Source of the DNA: Pseudoneobacillus rhizosphaerae
GTDB lineage: Bacteria; Bacillota; Bacilli; Bacillales; Cytobacillaceae
DNA length: 64,000 nt
Direction: 5' to 3'
Assembly (NCBI RefSeq): GCF_917563885.1
Contig: NZ_CAKJTG010000002.1
Span: forward strand, 124,001-188,000
Part shown: positions 38,534 through 47,468 of the stretch, one piece after another
How positions within the stretch are numbered: the stretch's first letter is position 1
Layout of the letters: each line of letters begins with the position of its first letter
Notes under the pieces: model-generated
Told to the model about the DNA's origin: nothing
The model's database searches: none
Seen by the model: only the letters and a program-made list of their open reading frames with translations
Translations under genes and position numbers: made by a program

Positions 38534-39406
38534 TTATTTTACCCAGCCAAGGATCATTTCACGGATGAGTTTGCTTGCTGTGTTGGCTGTTTGTTCGGAG
38601 TTGTCGTAGATTGGTGCGACTTCTACTAGGTCAGCTCCGACTACGTTTACGTCTGACTTGGCAATTTCATGAATAGAAGCCAATAACTCTCTTGAGGTAA
38701 TTCCACCCGCATCCACTGTACCTGTTCCAGGTGCATGTGCTGGGTCTAATACGTCGATATCAATTGTTACATACACAGGACGCCCTGCTAATGTCGGTAG
38801 AATTTCTTTTAATGGTTGGTGGACATCAAATTTAGAAATGTGCATGCCGACCTTTTTAGCCCACTCAAATTCTTCCTTCATTCCAGAACGAATCCCAAAT
38901 GAATATACATTGCTAGGTCCAATTAACTCCGCGATTTTACGAATTGGAGTAGAATGTGATAACGGCTCGCCTTCGTAGTTTTCACGAAGATCGGTATGAG
39001 CGTCCATATGGATAATCGCTAAATTAGGGTATTTTTTATAAACAGCTTTCATAACAGGCCAAGAAACTAAATGCTCCCCACCCATTCCAAGTGGAAACTT
39101 GCCATCTGCTAGAATTTTATCTACATAATCTTCAATCATATCGATGCTCTTTTGTGGATTTCCGAATGGTAATGGAATATCGCCAGCATCAAAATATTTC
39201 ACTTCTTCTAGCTCACGATCTAAGTACGCGCTGTACTCTTCAAGACCAATCGATACCTCACGAATTCTAGCAGGGCCGAAACGTGAACCAGGACGGTAGC
39301 TCACTGTCCAATCCATTGGCATTCCGTAAAGAACCGCTTGGCTTTCTTCATAGTTTGGAAAGCTTTTTATAAAAACATTACCTGAGTAGGCTTCATCAAA
39401 ACGCAT
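38534..39406 (-). CDS. speB: Agmatinase
   Basis: Mn(II) ureohydrolase that converts agmatine to putrescine and urea in polyamine synthesis. 290 residues. Metal ligands are visible in GGEHLVSWP (near 110), HMDAHTDLRENYEGEPLSHSTP in part (near 135) and TIDIDVLDPAHAPGTGT (near 215). The Gly-rich specificity loop fits agmatinase rather than arginase. It follows speE by 88 bp with a terminator-like hairpin between. The last 100 bases have reversed G/C bias next to a palindromic repeat. Confidence 0.96.
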   Translation of the reverse strand: MRFDEAYSGNVFIKSFPNYEESQAVLYGMPMDWTVSYRPGSRFGPARIREVSIGLEEYSAYLDRELEEVKYFDAGDIPLPFGNPQKSIDMIEDYVDKILADGKFPLGMGGEHLVSWPVMKAVYKKYPNLAIIHMDAHTDLRENYEGEPLSHSTPIRKIAELIGPSNVYSFGIRSGMKEEFEWAKKVGMHISKFDVHQPLKEILPTLAGRPVYVTIDIDVLDPAHAPGTGTVDAGGITSRELLASIHEIAKSDVNVVGADLVEVAPIYDNSEQTANTASKLIREMILGWVK

Positions 39407-39440
39407 GTAAATTCCCTCACTTTTATGTATTTATTTACGA

Positions 39441-39474
39441 AAAGCGGAGCCACTTTTATCAAAAAGTGACTCCC
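39441..39474 (-). terminator. Hairpin between speE and speB
   Basis: GGGAGTCACTTTT pairs with AAAAGTGGCTCC around TGAT on the minus strand, followed by GCTTTTCG. The stem is strong, the U tract weak, so it may attenuate rather than end the speE transcript before speB. Confidence 0.65.
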
Positions 39475-39494
39475 TTTATTTTCTAACCAATTAA

Positions 39495-40322
39495 TTACTC
39501 CACTAAATCCTTCACAAACTTCGGTAAAACAAAAGCTGCATTGTGAAGCTCTTTTGTATAGTACTTAGTATCAATTTCATGGAAACGCTCTTCGCTTACT
39601 TGAAGCGGGTCATGCTTTTTAGAACCTAATGTGAATGCCCACATGCCACTTGGATACGTTGGAATGTTGGCAATATAAAGCTTCGTAATATTGAAGATTT
39701 CTTTAACATCCTTTTGAACCTGACGAATTAAATCCGCTTTGAACCAAGGGTTGTCCGATTGCGCAACGAAAATTCCATCTTCTTTTAACGCTTTCGCGAT
39801 TCCAGCATAAAAGCCTTTTGTAAATAGGTTAACCGCTGGTCCAACAGGCTCAGTAGAATCAACCATAATTACGTCATACTCATTTTCGCTATTAGCGATG
39901 TGCATGAAGCCGTCATCCACTTGTACATCTACACGCGGATCGTCTAGCATTCCAGCGATGGAAGGTAAGAATTTTTTAGAGTACTCGATTACTTTTCCGT
40001 CGATATCTACTAAAGTCGCCTTTTTCACGCTAGGGTGCTTTAACACTTCACGGATAACGCCACCGTCTCCACCACCAACAACTAATACATTTTCAGGATT
40101 TGGATGCGTAAATAAAGGAATATGTGCAACCATTTCATGATAGACAAACTCATCGACTTCAGATGTCATAACCATGTCATCTAATAGAAGCATATTACCC
40201 CATTCTGCTGTTTCCACCATATCTAACTTTTGAAAATCAGTTTGCTCTGTATGTAAAGTACGGTTCACTTTCATCGTGATACCAAAGTTTTCTGTCTGTT
40301 TTTCTGTAAACCAAATGCTCAT
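39495..40322 (-). CDS. speE: Spermidine synthase
   Basis: Transfers the aminopropyl group of decarboxylated SAM to putrescine. 275 residues, starting [19 protein letters not shown]. Motifs: [11 protein letters not shown], the SAM-binding [32 protein letters not shown] and catalytic [14 protein letters not shown]. It is upstream of speB on the same strand and divergent from pbpG. Confidence 0.97.
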   Translation of the reverse strand: MSIWFTEKQTENFGITMKVNRTLHTEQTDFQKLDMVETAEWGNMLLLDDMVMTSEVDEFVYHEMVAHIPLFTHPNPENVLVVGGGDGGVIREVLKHPSVKKATLVDIDGKVIEYSKKFLPSIAGMLDDPRVDVQVDDGFMHIANSENEYDVIMVDSTEPVGPAVNLFTKGFYAGIAKALKEDGIFVAQSDNPWFKADLIRQVQKDVKEIFNITKLYIANIPTYPSGMWAFTLGSKKHDPLQVSEERFHEIDTKYYTKELHNAAFVLPKFVKDLVE

Positions 40323-40478
40323 TTTTCCCTCTTCCTTTCCTAATAAAAAAGCAATTTTATTGTTAATTGAATTTTAACCATCTTCAATAATATTTCCCTA
40401 ATTGTAAAAATACAAACACGAAGAAAAGTATAAAGGAACACAACGAAAATGCAAGAAAAATTTTTCTCGTGCGGTAAA

Positions 40479-40509
40479 TGTTTAAAACTCTGCCAAATAT
40501 TTCATACTA
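40479..40509 (+). promoter_or_regulatory. Forespore-type promoter of pbpG
   Basis: TGTTTA (40479-40484), 18 bp, then CATACTA (40503-40509), an exact match to the sigma-G -10 consensus and compatible with sigma-F. B. subtilis pbpG is transcribed by sigma-F. The expected start falls at about 40516, so the leader would be only some 15 nt and begin at the GGAGG itself. Confidence 0.6.
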
Positions 40510-40530
40510 TTACTATGGAGGTGGTATGTT

Positions 40531-42594
40531 ATGGAGTTAATGACGGATACTCGGTTTAGAAGGACGCTTAAAGTTTTGCGGGCCTTATTTTTTATCAGTA
40601 TGATTGGTTTGACTTTGGCGTTTCTATTTATCGCAGGTGTCTTAATTTACGCCAAAATACTAGGGCCACCACCGCTTGCCATACCTCAATCAACCCTTTA
40701 CTATTCCGCTGATGGAAACATCATTGGGGAAAGTAATAATGGCCAAAAACGCTACTGGATTCCATCTGACAAAATCGCAAAACCTGTAATGGAAGCCACT
40801 GTCGCAATTGAGGACCGAAAATTTTATGACCATAATGGGTTTGATTATAAACGGATTGCTGGTGCCGTTCTCGCTGACATTAAGGCATTGGCGAAGGTTC
40901 AAGGGGCTAGTACTATCACCCAGCAATTCGCACGGAACCTCTACCTTGTTCATGATAAAACATGGAGCCGTAAATTAATGGAGGCCTTCTACACGATGCG
41001 TCTCGAAATGAATTACACAAAGGAAGAAATACTTGAAGGTTATTTAAATACAATCTATTATGGCCACGGTGCTTACGGTATTCAAGCAGCCAGCCAATAC
41101 TTTTTTGGAAAAGATGCAGACCAACTTACCTTAGCAGAATCCACATTATTAGCTGGCGTTCCAAAGGGTCCAAGCATTTATTCCCCTTTTGCTTCGATTG
41201 AAAAAGCGAAGCAACGTCAAAAAATCATCTTAAATATGATGGTTGAACAGGATATGATAGATAAAAAAACGGCAAATAAAGCAGCATTAGAACCACTCAA
41301 ATTTATTGGAAAATATCCACATGCCAGAAAAGAAATCGCCCCTTATTATCAGGATGCGGTTCGGAACGCCTTAAAAAACCAATTAAATATTGATGATCGC
41401 ACCATTGAACTCGGTGGTTTAAAGGTTTATACCACTCTCGATACTGAGCAACAGAAGGTGGCCGAAGAGACTGTCGCTATGTTGATTTCTAAAGAATCCG
41501 AAATTGAAGTTGGACTTGTGGCGATGAATCCGAAAAATGGACATGTCAAAGCCATGGTCGGTGGCAGAGATTATGATAAAAGTCCGTTCAATCGATCCAT
41601 TCAAGCGGTTCGTCATCCAGGTTCAACTATTAAGCCGCTTTTATATTATGCAGCACTTGAACAAGGGTTTACCCCTTCAACCATGATGCGCAGTGAGCCA
41701 ACTACCTTTAAATTTCAGGATGAGCGACCAGATTATTCGCCACATAACTTTAACAGTCTGTATGCGAACGAGGAAATTACCCTCGCACAAGCGCTAGCCG
41801 TTTCGGACAATGTGATTGCCGTTAAAACACATCTTTTTCTAGGCGAAGAAGTGCTTGTCGACACGGTCAAACGCTTTGGCATCCAATCCAAAATGGCTAA
41901 AGTACCATCCTTAGCCCTTGGAACATCAGGAGTTCGCGTGCTTGAAATCGCGAATGCCTATAGCCATTTTGCTAATGGTGGAAAAAAAGTCGAGCCAGTC
42001 TTCATTACTCGCGTCGAAAACTATAAAGGTGATGTCATTTATAAGCATGAAACCGAAAATGAAACCGTTCTTGATCCAAAACAAGCGTTTGTCATGACGA
42101 ATATGCTAAGCGGCATCTTTGACCCTAAACTAAATGGTTATACAAGCGTGACAGGAAATACATTAATTAATCATATGACAAGACCATACGCTGGCAAATC
42201 GGGATCTACTGATTCTGATAGCTGGATGGTTGGGTTTTCCCCTCAATTGGTCTCAGCTGTTTGGACTGGCTATGATGTGGGCAAACCAATTGAACGAACA
42301 GTGGAAAAAATGTATGCCAAAAATATTTGGCTTAGATTTATGGAAGGCGCTCTAAAGGACGAGCCCATTAAAAATTTTAAACGTCCTAAAGAAGGTGTCG
42401 TAGGCGTATATCTGAATCCGGCAAATGGAAAGCTTGCTTCTCCCGATTGTCCAGTCAAGCGCTTTACCTATTTTGTCACAGGTACAGAGCCAACTGAATA
42501 TTGCACAGACCATCTAAATCATACAATCATTAAAGAAAAACCAAAGGAAAAAGAAAAGAAAAAACCATGGTATAAAAAACTATGGGGATTTTGA
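40531..42594 (+). CDS. pbpG: Bifunctional class A penicillin-binding protein (PbpG, sporulation)
   Basis: Membrane-anchored glycosyltransferase/transpeptidase for spore cortex or germ-cell wall synthesis. 687 residues: transmembrane helix (about 18-42); GT51 domain with EDRKFYDHNGFD and QGASTITQQFARNLYL; transpeptidase domain with HPGSTIKPLLYYA (SxxK), SDN and KSGST motifs; basic KEKKKPWYKKLWGF tail. All catalytic motifs are intact. GGAGG lies 9 nt before the ATG, and a forespore-type promoter precedes it. Confidence 0.95.
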   Translation: MELMTDTRFRRTLKVLRALFFISMIGLTLAFLFIAGVLIYAKILGPPPLAIPQSTLYYSADGNIIGESNNGQKRYWIPSDKIAKPVMEATVAIEDRKFYDHNGFDYKRIAGAVLADIKALAKVQGASTITQQFARNLYLVHDKTWSRKLMEAFYTMRLEMNYTKEEILEGYLNTIYYGHGAYGIQAASQYFFGKDADQLTLAESTLLAGVPKGPSIYSPFASIEKAKQRQKIILNMMVEQDMIDKKTANKAALEPLKFIGKYPHARKEIAPYYQDAVRNALKNQLNIDDRTIELGGLKVYTTLDTEQQKVAEETVAMLISKESEIEVGLVAMNPKNGHVKAMVGGRDYDKSPFNRSIQAVRHPGSTIKPLLYYAALEQGFTPSTMMRSEPTTFKFQDERPDYSPHNFNSLYANEEITLAQALAVSDNVIAVKTHLFLGEEVLVDTVKRFGIQSKMAKVPSLALGTSGVRVLEIANAYSHFANGGKKVEPVFITRVENYKGDVIYKHETENETVLDPKQAFVMTNMLSGIFDPKLNGYTSVTGNTLINHMTRPYAGKSGSTDSDSWMVGFSPQLVSAVWTGYDVGKPIERTVEKMYAKNIWLRFMEGALKDEPIKNFKRPKEGVVGVYLNPANGKLASPDCPVKRFTYFVTGTEPTEYCTDHLNHTIIKEKPKEKEKKKPWYKKLWGF

Positions 42595-42608
42595 TAATAG
42601 ACAAAATG

Positions 42609-42640
42609 AAAAGCCTCGGGTGTCTACTCCCGAGACTTTT
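42609..42640 (+). terminator. Intrinsic terminator after pbpG
   Basis: AAAAGCCTCGGG and CCCGAGACTTTT pair around TGTCTACT, so the stem itself supplies TTTT. It begins 15 bp past the stop. Confidence 0.8.
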
Positions 42641-42745
42641 CGTGTCCTAGTTCTACATGTACTTATTTTAGTCCATGCTGCTTTAAGTTTACTTTTTTTT
42701 AATGAAATCATCAAGTACTTATATTTTTCTAGAAAAACTTTTTCA

Positions 42746-43255
42746 TTATTCTACTTTAAGTGAAGTTTTCAATTCTTCAGATGAATTATTCCAAATCTCT
42801 TCATTATGATTTTTCAAAAATTCTCCTAAAACTTTTTTAGAAGCATCATCCATGTGCTCCACAATAATTTTACGCTTAATCGACTTATCTAAATTATTTA
42901 CATGCTCTGGAAGCGACTTGTATCCCCTACGAATACTGCGATCGACCGTCATCTCACAGGCTGTTACACCTGCATAATAAGGGCCTTCTTCTCGACGGTC
43001 AATCGTCACCCAAATTAGCCAGTATGGCTTCCCATTCGGTACTTCTGCTTTATTTGGTAAAAATTTAATTCCTTTTTCCACATCTGTACGAGCATGCATT
43101 GCACCAATTTCAATCGAGGCTGTTCCCGCTTCTACATCAATGATAACAGGAGAAACATTATTCAAACTTAGTGTTCCGACACCAAAGCCACCGTGACCAT
43201 CTGTCGAATCATTCTTAATGATATTAAAGCCAACTTTTTTCTTTTTCTCTTCCAT
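42746..43255 (-). CDS. ywhD: YwhD family protein
   Basis: 169-residue conserved Bacillus protein recognised by sequence and by its place next to ywhC and pbpG. It contains KVGFNIIKNDSTDGHGGFG near the start and a charged C-terminal half (SIKRKIIVEHMDDASKKVLGEF). No membrane segment and no known function. It starts 15 bp after the ywhC stop, so the two are probably one transcript. Confidence 0.85.
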   Translation of the reverse strand: MEEKKKKVGFNIIKNDSTDGHGGFGVGTLSLNNVSPVIIDVEAGTASIEIGAMHARTDVEKGIKFLPNKAEVPNGKPYWLIWVTIDRREEGPYYAGVTACEMTVDRSIRRGYKSLPEHVNNLDKSIKRKIIVEHMDDASKKVLGEFLKNHNEEIWNNSSEELKTSLKVE

Positions 43256-43270
43256 AAAAAAACTCCTTCC

Positions 43271-43948
43271 TTAGACACTAAAAATTTGAGCAAAAAATTC
43301 ATTGATTCCATTAGCGACAAACGGCAATACTGTTTGAAAAATGGGAGTAATCGTATATTTATCTAATGGCGTTAAAACTAAGATTAAAAAGATTAGCGAT
43401 CCATAGGCTTCATATTGAGTCATCCTTGCCCGAATTCGATTTGGTGCTAAATCCTCGATGATGCGATACCCATCTAAAGGAGGAAGTGGCAAGAGGTTAA
43501 ATATGAATAGAACAAGATTTAAGTCGATAAAAATATTTAAAAAATCGATCACCGTTAACGGTAATTGTTGGGCGATTCCAGTGGCAATACAAATGTACCA
43601 GAACAAAAAGGCGATTAAAACTAACAATAGATTACTCAACGGTCCTGCTATAGAAACAAGGATTCCAGCAAGACGCGGATTCTTAAAGAAAAAACGGTTT
43701 ACTGGAACAGGCCTCGCCCATCCAAACCCTACAATAAAAATTAATAATGTACCAATAGGGTCAAGATGCAGAATCGGATTTAGCGTTAATCTCCCTTGCT
43801 TTTTGGCCGTGTCATCACCGAACTTGTAAGCCACATAGGCATGCGCAAACTCATGAAGGGTAAAGGCAATCATTAATGTCATGGCGACAAATGGTATTTT
43901 ATTCAATGGATAGGCTAAAAATCCTGTTAAACCTTGCAATCCTTCCAA
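43271..43948 (-). CDS. ywhC: Site-2 protease family membrane protein (YwhC)
   Basis: 225-residue integral membrane protein of the M50 family. The zinc motif HEFAH is in a membrane helix (ITLHEFAHAYVAYKFGD region, about residues 30-45), and the second motif NLLPLPPLDGYRI (about 155) supplies the conserved aspartate; five or six hydrophobic segments are visible. M50 proteases cut substrates within the membrane, but this branch (YwhC/YdiL-like rhomboid-size) has no assigned substrate. It precedes ywhD on the minus strand and diverges from ywhB. Confidence 0.9.
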   Translation of the reverse strand: MEGLQGLTGFLAYPLNKIPFVAMTLMIAFTLHEFAHAYVAYKFGDDTAKKQGRLTLNPILHLDPIGTLLIFIVGFGWARPVPVNRFFFKNPRLAGILVSIAGPLSNLLLVLIAFLFWYICIATGIAQQLPLTVIDFLNIFIDLNLVLFIFNLLPLPPLDGYRIIEDLAPNRIRARMTQYEAYGSLIFLILVLTPLDKYTITPIFQTVLPFVANGINEFFAQIFSV

Positions 43949-44135
43949 CTCGATCGCGCTCCTTTTAATAGCTATTTAAATAAAGTATACATGAAATCTC
44001 GACCGAATTGAAATTTAGAGAAGGTGTACTATTTTTGACCTTGATTTCTTTGTCGAGATATGAAAGACTACAAAAAGAATCATGAAAGCGTATTCGTTTT
44101 ACATACGCTATTTCAATCAAAGGGGGAAACCATTT

Positions 44136-44324
44136 ATGCCATACGTTACCGTAAAAATGCTTGAGGGCCGTACTGAAGAGCAAAAAAAGGCGCTAGCCGA
44201 AAAAGTAACTGCTGCTGTAAGTGAAACAACGGGTGCACCAGCTGAGAAAATTGTTGTTTTCATTGAAGAAATGTCTAAAAACCACTACGCTGTTGCTGGA
44301 AAAAGATTAAGCGACGAAGAGTAA
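44136..44324 (+). CDS. ywhB: 4-oxalocrotonate tautomerase family enzyme (YwhB)
   Basis: 62-residue tautomerase (DmpI/4-OT type) beginning MPYVTVKMLEGRTEEQKKAL, where Pro1 after Met removal is the catalytic base. The frame is open to 44082, but GGGGGAAACC lies just before the ATG at 44136 and only this start exposes the essential proline. Arginines and the hydrophobic wall are conserved. Physiological substrate unknown in Bacillus; 2-hydroxymuconate tautomerase activity is reported for the family. Confidence 0.95.
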   Translation: MPYVTVKMLEGRTEEQKKALAEKVTAAVSETTGAPAEKIVVFIEEMSKNHYAVAGKRLSDEE

Positions 44325-44371
44325 AGATCAAAAAAATTTATTATTGCTACCAATCTAATTTATAATGATCG

Positions 44372-44394
44372 ACCAGGCCAATAGCCTGGTTTTT
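44372..44394 (+). terminator. Intrinsic terminator after ywhB
   Basis: ACCAGGC and GCCTGGT pair around CAATA, followed by TTTTCC, 48 bp past the ywhB stop. Confidence 0.85.
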
Positions 44395-44484
44395 CCTATT
44401 TAAAAGGATAATTTATCAAATCATATTTCCAACCGATATGCTAATGATATGTAGGTAGTTCAATACCATTTAGGAGTGATTTAC

Positions 44485-44694
44485 ATGCCACAACAAATTG
44501 ATGTAAACAAACTAAACCAAGCAAAAGCAAACGTTACTCTTTGCCAAACACTGTTAAGTCAAGCAATAGAAAAAGCATCCTCTGATCCATTGCTTGCTCA
44601 AGAAGCAATCAAGCAAGCGAACAATGAAATCACACAGGCGCTTTCGAATGTAAATATGGTACAAAGTGAGCAGGCAGCCCAATCAACCGAATGA
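44485..44694 (+). CDS. Small Q/A-rich helical protein, unknown function
   Basis: 69-residue product from the ATG at 44485, with TAGGAGTG 6 nt upstream; the GTG at 44476 overlaps that site. The sequence (MPQQIDVNKLNQAKANVTLC, then AQEAIKQANNEITQALSNV) is almost all amphipathic helix with one cysteine, few charged residues and a Q/S/E tail. It suggests a short helical hairpin or coiled coil. I recognise no family. It has its own space between ywhB and ywgA, each separated by a terminator, so it is probably a single-gene unit. Confidence 0.75.
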   Translation: MPQQIDVNKLNQAKANVTLCQTLLSQAIEKASSDPLLAQEAIKQANNEITQALSNVNMVQSEQAAQSTE

Positions 44695-44780
44695 ACTGTA
44701 GACGAGCTCTACTCCGACGAAAACAATAACTACTTTATCTTTGCCGTTCATTTGTAGTATTTCCTTTTTAATACTAAAAA

Positions 44781-44812
44781 AAGCTAAGTCCCTAAACCAA
44801 GGACTTAGCTTT
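44781..44812. terminator. Bidirectional terminator inside the ywgA 3' end
   Basis: AAGCTAAGTCC and GGACTTAGCTT pair around CTAAACCAA. On the minus strand seven T follow; on the plus strand TTCTCC. The right arm encodes the last codons of ywgA (EKAKSLV), so the stem is partly coding. It serves converging genes on both sides. Confidence 0.88.
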
Positions 44813-45304
44813 CTCCTTCAATGATTCAATATAAGAATACGCATCCGAAATTTCTTCCAGTGTATACTTCTGCTTACTCTTAAGCGTAAAAACCTTCTCC
44901 GCCACTTCTTCACGTGACAGATTTTCAAAATAAAGCACGGTTGACACAAGCTCAAGGAATCTAGCATTCTGCTCATTCATATCCAACAAACAATCTGGCA
45001 AACAAGGCATTTCAACTTCATTTAAACTTAAAAACTCTTTCCCAGAATCTGTTAACGAATAACGATACTGAAAATATCCACCCTTTTTCTCCCTAATTTC
45101 CTCGACAAAGCCCAAATTACTAAGCTCCTCGACGCGTAGTGTTAGCTCCTCTGAATAGGGGCCGTAAAAATGAAATTGGAATCTTTCTTGGAATGGAAAC
45201 GATAGCTTTTTGGCAATGTAGATAATTTTTTGAAGCTTCTTTCGCCCCGTGATTTCCCCGGTCGCTTCAATCGCGTACATAAGTTTAGCGTGATCCTTAA
45301 GCAA
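44792..45304 (-). CDS. ywgA: YwgA family protein
   Basis: 170-residue conserved protein, matched to ywgA by sequence and by its position before ywfO. It has a winged-helix-like N-terminal region (KLMYAIEATGEITGRKKLQKIIYIAKKL) and PYSEELTLRVEELSNLGFVEE, which resemble a DNA-binding or antitoxin-type (Panacea-like) fold, but no function is known. It begins 32 bp after the ywfO stop. The final codons lie within a terminator stem. Confidence 0.82.
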   Translation of the reverse strand: MLKDHAKLMYAIEATGEITGRKKLQKIIYIAKKLSFPFQERFQFHFYGPYSEELTLRVEELSNLGFVEEIREKKGGYFQYRYSLTDSGKEFLSLNEVEMPCLPDCLLDMNEQNARFLELVSTVLYFENLSREEVAEKVFTLKSKQKYTLEEISDAYSYIESLKEKAKSLV

Positions 45305-45336
45305 TGCTCGTCATCTCCCACATCAATTATTACAGG

Positions 45337-46635
45337 TTATCTATCTAATAAAGCTTGAATTTGTTTTTTGACGTTTTTCTTTGAAGTATAGTCAGAAAGG
45401 AAATCCGCAGGAAAATAGAGCTTATGGTCCGTTCTTCTTTTTCCAGAAATCGCATCCACAATCGCTGACTCTCTTGAAAGCTCACGAATTTCGTTATTTT
45501 TCATTAAAAGTTGGATCGGTAGCCTTTCTTCCTCTTCCCCTGGACGGTAAAAATCATACGGTAAATCAGAGGAGGAGTCGACGACTAAATAATAGTCTGG
45601 GTCAATTCCAGCCTTTTTAAATAATAAACTTAACTCAGCCATTTTTTTATACTCTTTTGCTGGGTCAAATTCAACATATTGGAAAAGATTACGGTTCATA
45701 AATCGACGACAAAGGTCACTTAAAATCGAATCCTCTTCCTCCTGCCACATTTGGAAATAGTAGAGAATAATCGATTCATCTAATTTTAAATAATCCTCAA
45801 GAGTTGTCTCATCCTCAAATAGAGAATAAAAATGAATTGGATGTTGTTTAAAAGAATAGTATTTTTCGTGCAAATGCTTTGCTCGGTGTAAAATTTTCGT
45901 CAAAATCACTTCGGCACTGCGGCTAACTGGATGGAAGTAGACTTGCCAATACATTTGATAGCGGCTCATAATATAGTCTTCAACAGCATGCATGCCGCTC
46001 TGCTTAATAACCACCTGATCCTCACGCGGCCGCATCACACGTAAAATCCGCTCCATATCAAAATGCCCATAACTAACACCCGTATAATAGGCATCACGCT
46101 GAAGGTAATCCATTCGGTCTGCATCAATTTGGCTCGATATCAAACTGACGACCTGTTTATTGGAATACGTCTTTGCGATAACCTCGGCTACCTTTTTCGG
46201 AAAATCAGCTCCTACTTTCATTAGAACCGCATTTACCTCGGTATCCCCTAAAATAATCTTTTGTGTAAACTCTTCATGATCTAAATCAAATACCTTCTCA
46301 AAGCTATGTGAAAATGGACCATGCCCAAGATCATGAAGAAGTCCCGCACATAAAGATACTAACCGTTCCTCTTCATTCCACTCAGGCCGCCCTTTAAATA
46401 CATCATCGATAATGCGACGGATAATCTCATAAACTCCTAGCGAATGACTAAAGCGACTATGCTCCGCTCCATGGAAGGTAAGATACGTTGTCCCAAGCTG
46501 TTTAATTCGACGCAGTCTTTGGAACTCTTTTGTTCCGACTAAATCCCAAATGACCCGGTCGCGAACATGGACATATCGATGCACTGGATCTTTAAATACC
46601 TTTTCTTCCATAAGCTTTTCTGTCCCGTATCCCAT
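45337..46635 (-). CDS. ywfO: HD-domain phosphohydrolase (YwfO)
   Basis: 432-residue HD-superfamily protein, dGTPase-like. The metal-binding HD is in LHDLGHGPFSHSFE (about residue 90) with an upstream H in HGAEHSRFSHSLGVYE, and a conserved D in SSQIDADRMDYL. YwfO homologues are (d)NTP triphosphohydrolases by family; the substrate here is unverified. The frame opens at 46704, but GAGGGG precedes the ATG at 46635, which gives the family N-terminus. It precedes ywgA closely. Confidence 0.92.
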   Translation of the reverse strand: MGYGTEKLMEEKVFKDPVHRYVHVRDRVIWDLVGTKEFQRLRRIKQLGTTYLTFHGAEHSRFSHSLGVYEIIRRIIDDVFKGRPEWNEEERLVSLCAGLLHDLGHGPFSHSFEKVFDLDHEEFTQKIILGDTEVNAVLMKVGADFPKKVAEVIAKTYSNKQVVSLISSQIDADRMDYLQRDAYYTGVSYGHFDMERILRVMRPREDQVVIKQSGMHAVEDYIMSRYQMYWQVYFHPVSRSAEVILTKILHRAKHLHEKYYSFKQHPIHFYSLFEDETTLEDYLKLDESIILYYFQMWQEEEDSILSDLCRRFMNRNLFQYVEFDPAKEYKKMAELSLLFKKAGIDPDYYLVVDSSSDLPYDFYRPGEEEERLPIQLLMKNNEIRELSRESAIVDAISGKRRTDHKLYFPADFLSDYTSKKNVKKQIQALLDR

Positions 46636-46737
46636 TCCTTTCCCCTCTTTCACTTCGTGAGTTATATCCTTATTATACCTACAATCCTCGCTAATTACAG
46701 CCAAATTTCGCCAAATTTCTACTTTTTAAGAGTAAAA

Positions 46738-46771
46738 AAATCACCTATCCAAGTTCAGACAAAGGTGATTT
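46738..46771 (-). terminator. Intrinsic terminator after the DUF1450 gene
   Basis: AAATCACCTTTGTC pairs with GGATAGGTGATTT, followed by further T on the minus strand, 9 bp past the stop at 46780. Confidence 0.88.
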
Positions 46772-46779
46772 ATGGTGAG

Positions 46780-47001
46780 TTATTTCAGCTTTTTTTGAAC
46801 CTTTTCGATCAGTTCCTCTTCGGTTAACGCTGCGACAGGACGATTATTTACAAATGCAAACGTCTTTTTACGTCCGGGTCCACAGTAGGATTGACAGCCA
46901 ATCTCTACCTTTGCATCTGGATCCAATTTTTCTAAACGAGGGATAAGTGTTTTTAAATTGACCGCCTGGCAGTCATCGCAAACACGGAATTCGTTTGCCA
47001 T
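46780..47001 (-). CDS. DUF1450 (YuzB-like) small protein
   Basis: 73-residue cytosolic protein with cysteine pairs CDDC (residues 8-11) and CQSYC (36-40), typical of the DUF1450/YuzB group. The pattern [15 protein letters not shown] and [18 protein letters not shown] suggests a thioredoxin-like [2Fe-2S] ferredoxin-type fold, but the role is unknown. It ends with a basic EKVQKKLK. Own terminator downstream. Confidence 0.85.
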   Translation of the reverse strand: MANEFRVCDDCQAVNLKTLIPRLEKLDPDAKVEIGCQSYCGPGRKKTFAFVNNRPVAALTEEELIEKVQKKLK

Positions 47002-47468
47002 TTCTATTACAACCCTTTCGGTTAAAAAATATATTCACTGCACCTAATTTTCCATGAATAAATGTACATGCTAAAGCTGATTTTACCGCTTATCGCCAGT
47101 CATTGCAACCCAACTAAAAAACAACATACCAATCTCACTTTTCAAAAAAATCTATTATCCTTTTAGGGCTACTAGCTTAATTTGCTAAATTACTTCGTTT
47201 TTTAGTATAAGGGCAAAAAAACTTGGTCTTTTAGCTTTAGTTGCTAAATTACTTCGTTTTTCTAGTATAAAAGCTAAAAGACTTGGTTTTTTTGCTTAAT
47301 TTGCTAAATTACTTAGTTTCTTAGTATAAAAGCTAAAAAACTTGGTGATGCTGAAACTATAGTTAAAGAAACCTTGAGTGAAAAATCGTTAACCCACTAG
47401 ATTACCAATTTAACAATAGGGGTTTCTTGAAAGATATTAATTTTAACAAATTTAGGGAGTTGAAAAAA
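47002..47468. other. Intergenic region upstream of rsfA
   Basis: 467 bases. It contains a tandem array of about 30-bp units (47163-47346) and the rsfA leader. No gene is apparent, and I did not find a clear sigma-F promoter in the last 110 bp. Confidence 0.5.
47163..47346. repeat. 30-bp alternating tandem array upstream of rsfA
   Basis: ACTTNG occurs at 47192, 47221, 47251, 47281, 47311 and 47340 (spacing 29-30), alternating ACTTCG / ACTTGG / ACTTCG / ACTTGG / ACTTAG / ACTTGG. Odd and even units differ in the remainder, so the full period is about 60: TTGCTAAATT recurs at 47182, 47241 and 47301. Neighbouring units can pair (TCTTTTAGCTTT with AAAGCTAAAAGA), giving hairpins. It lies about 120 bp before rsfA. 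Confidence 0.9.
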
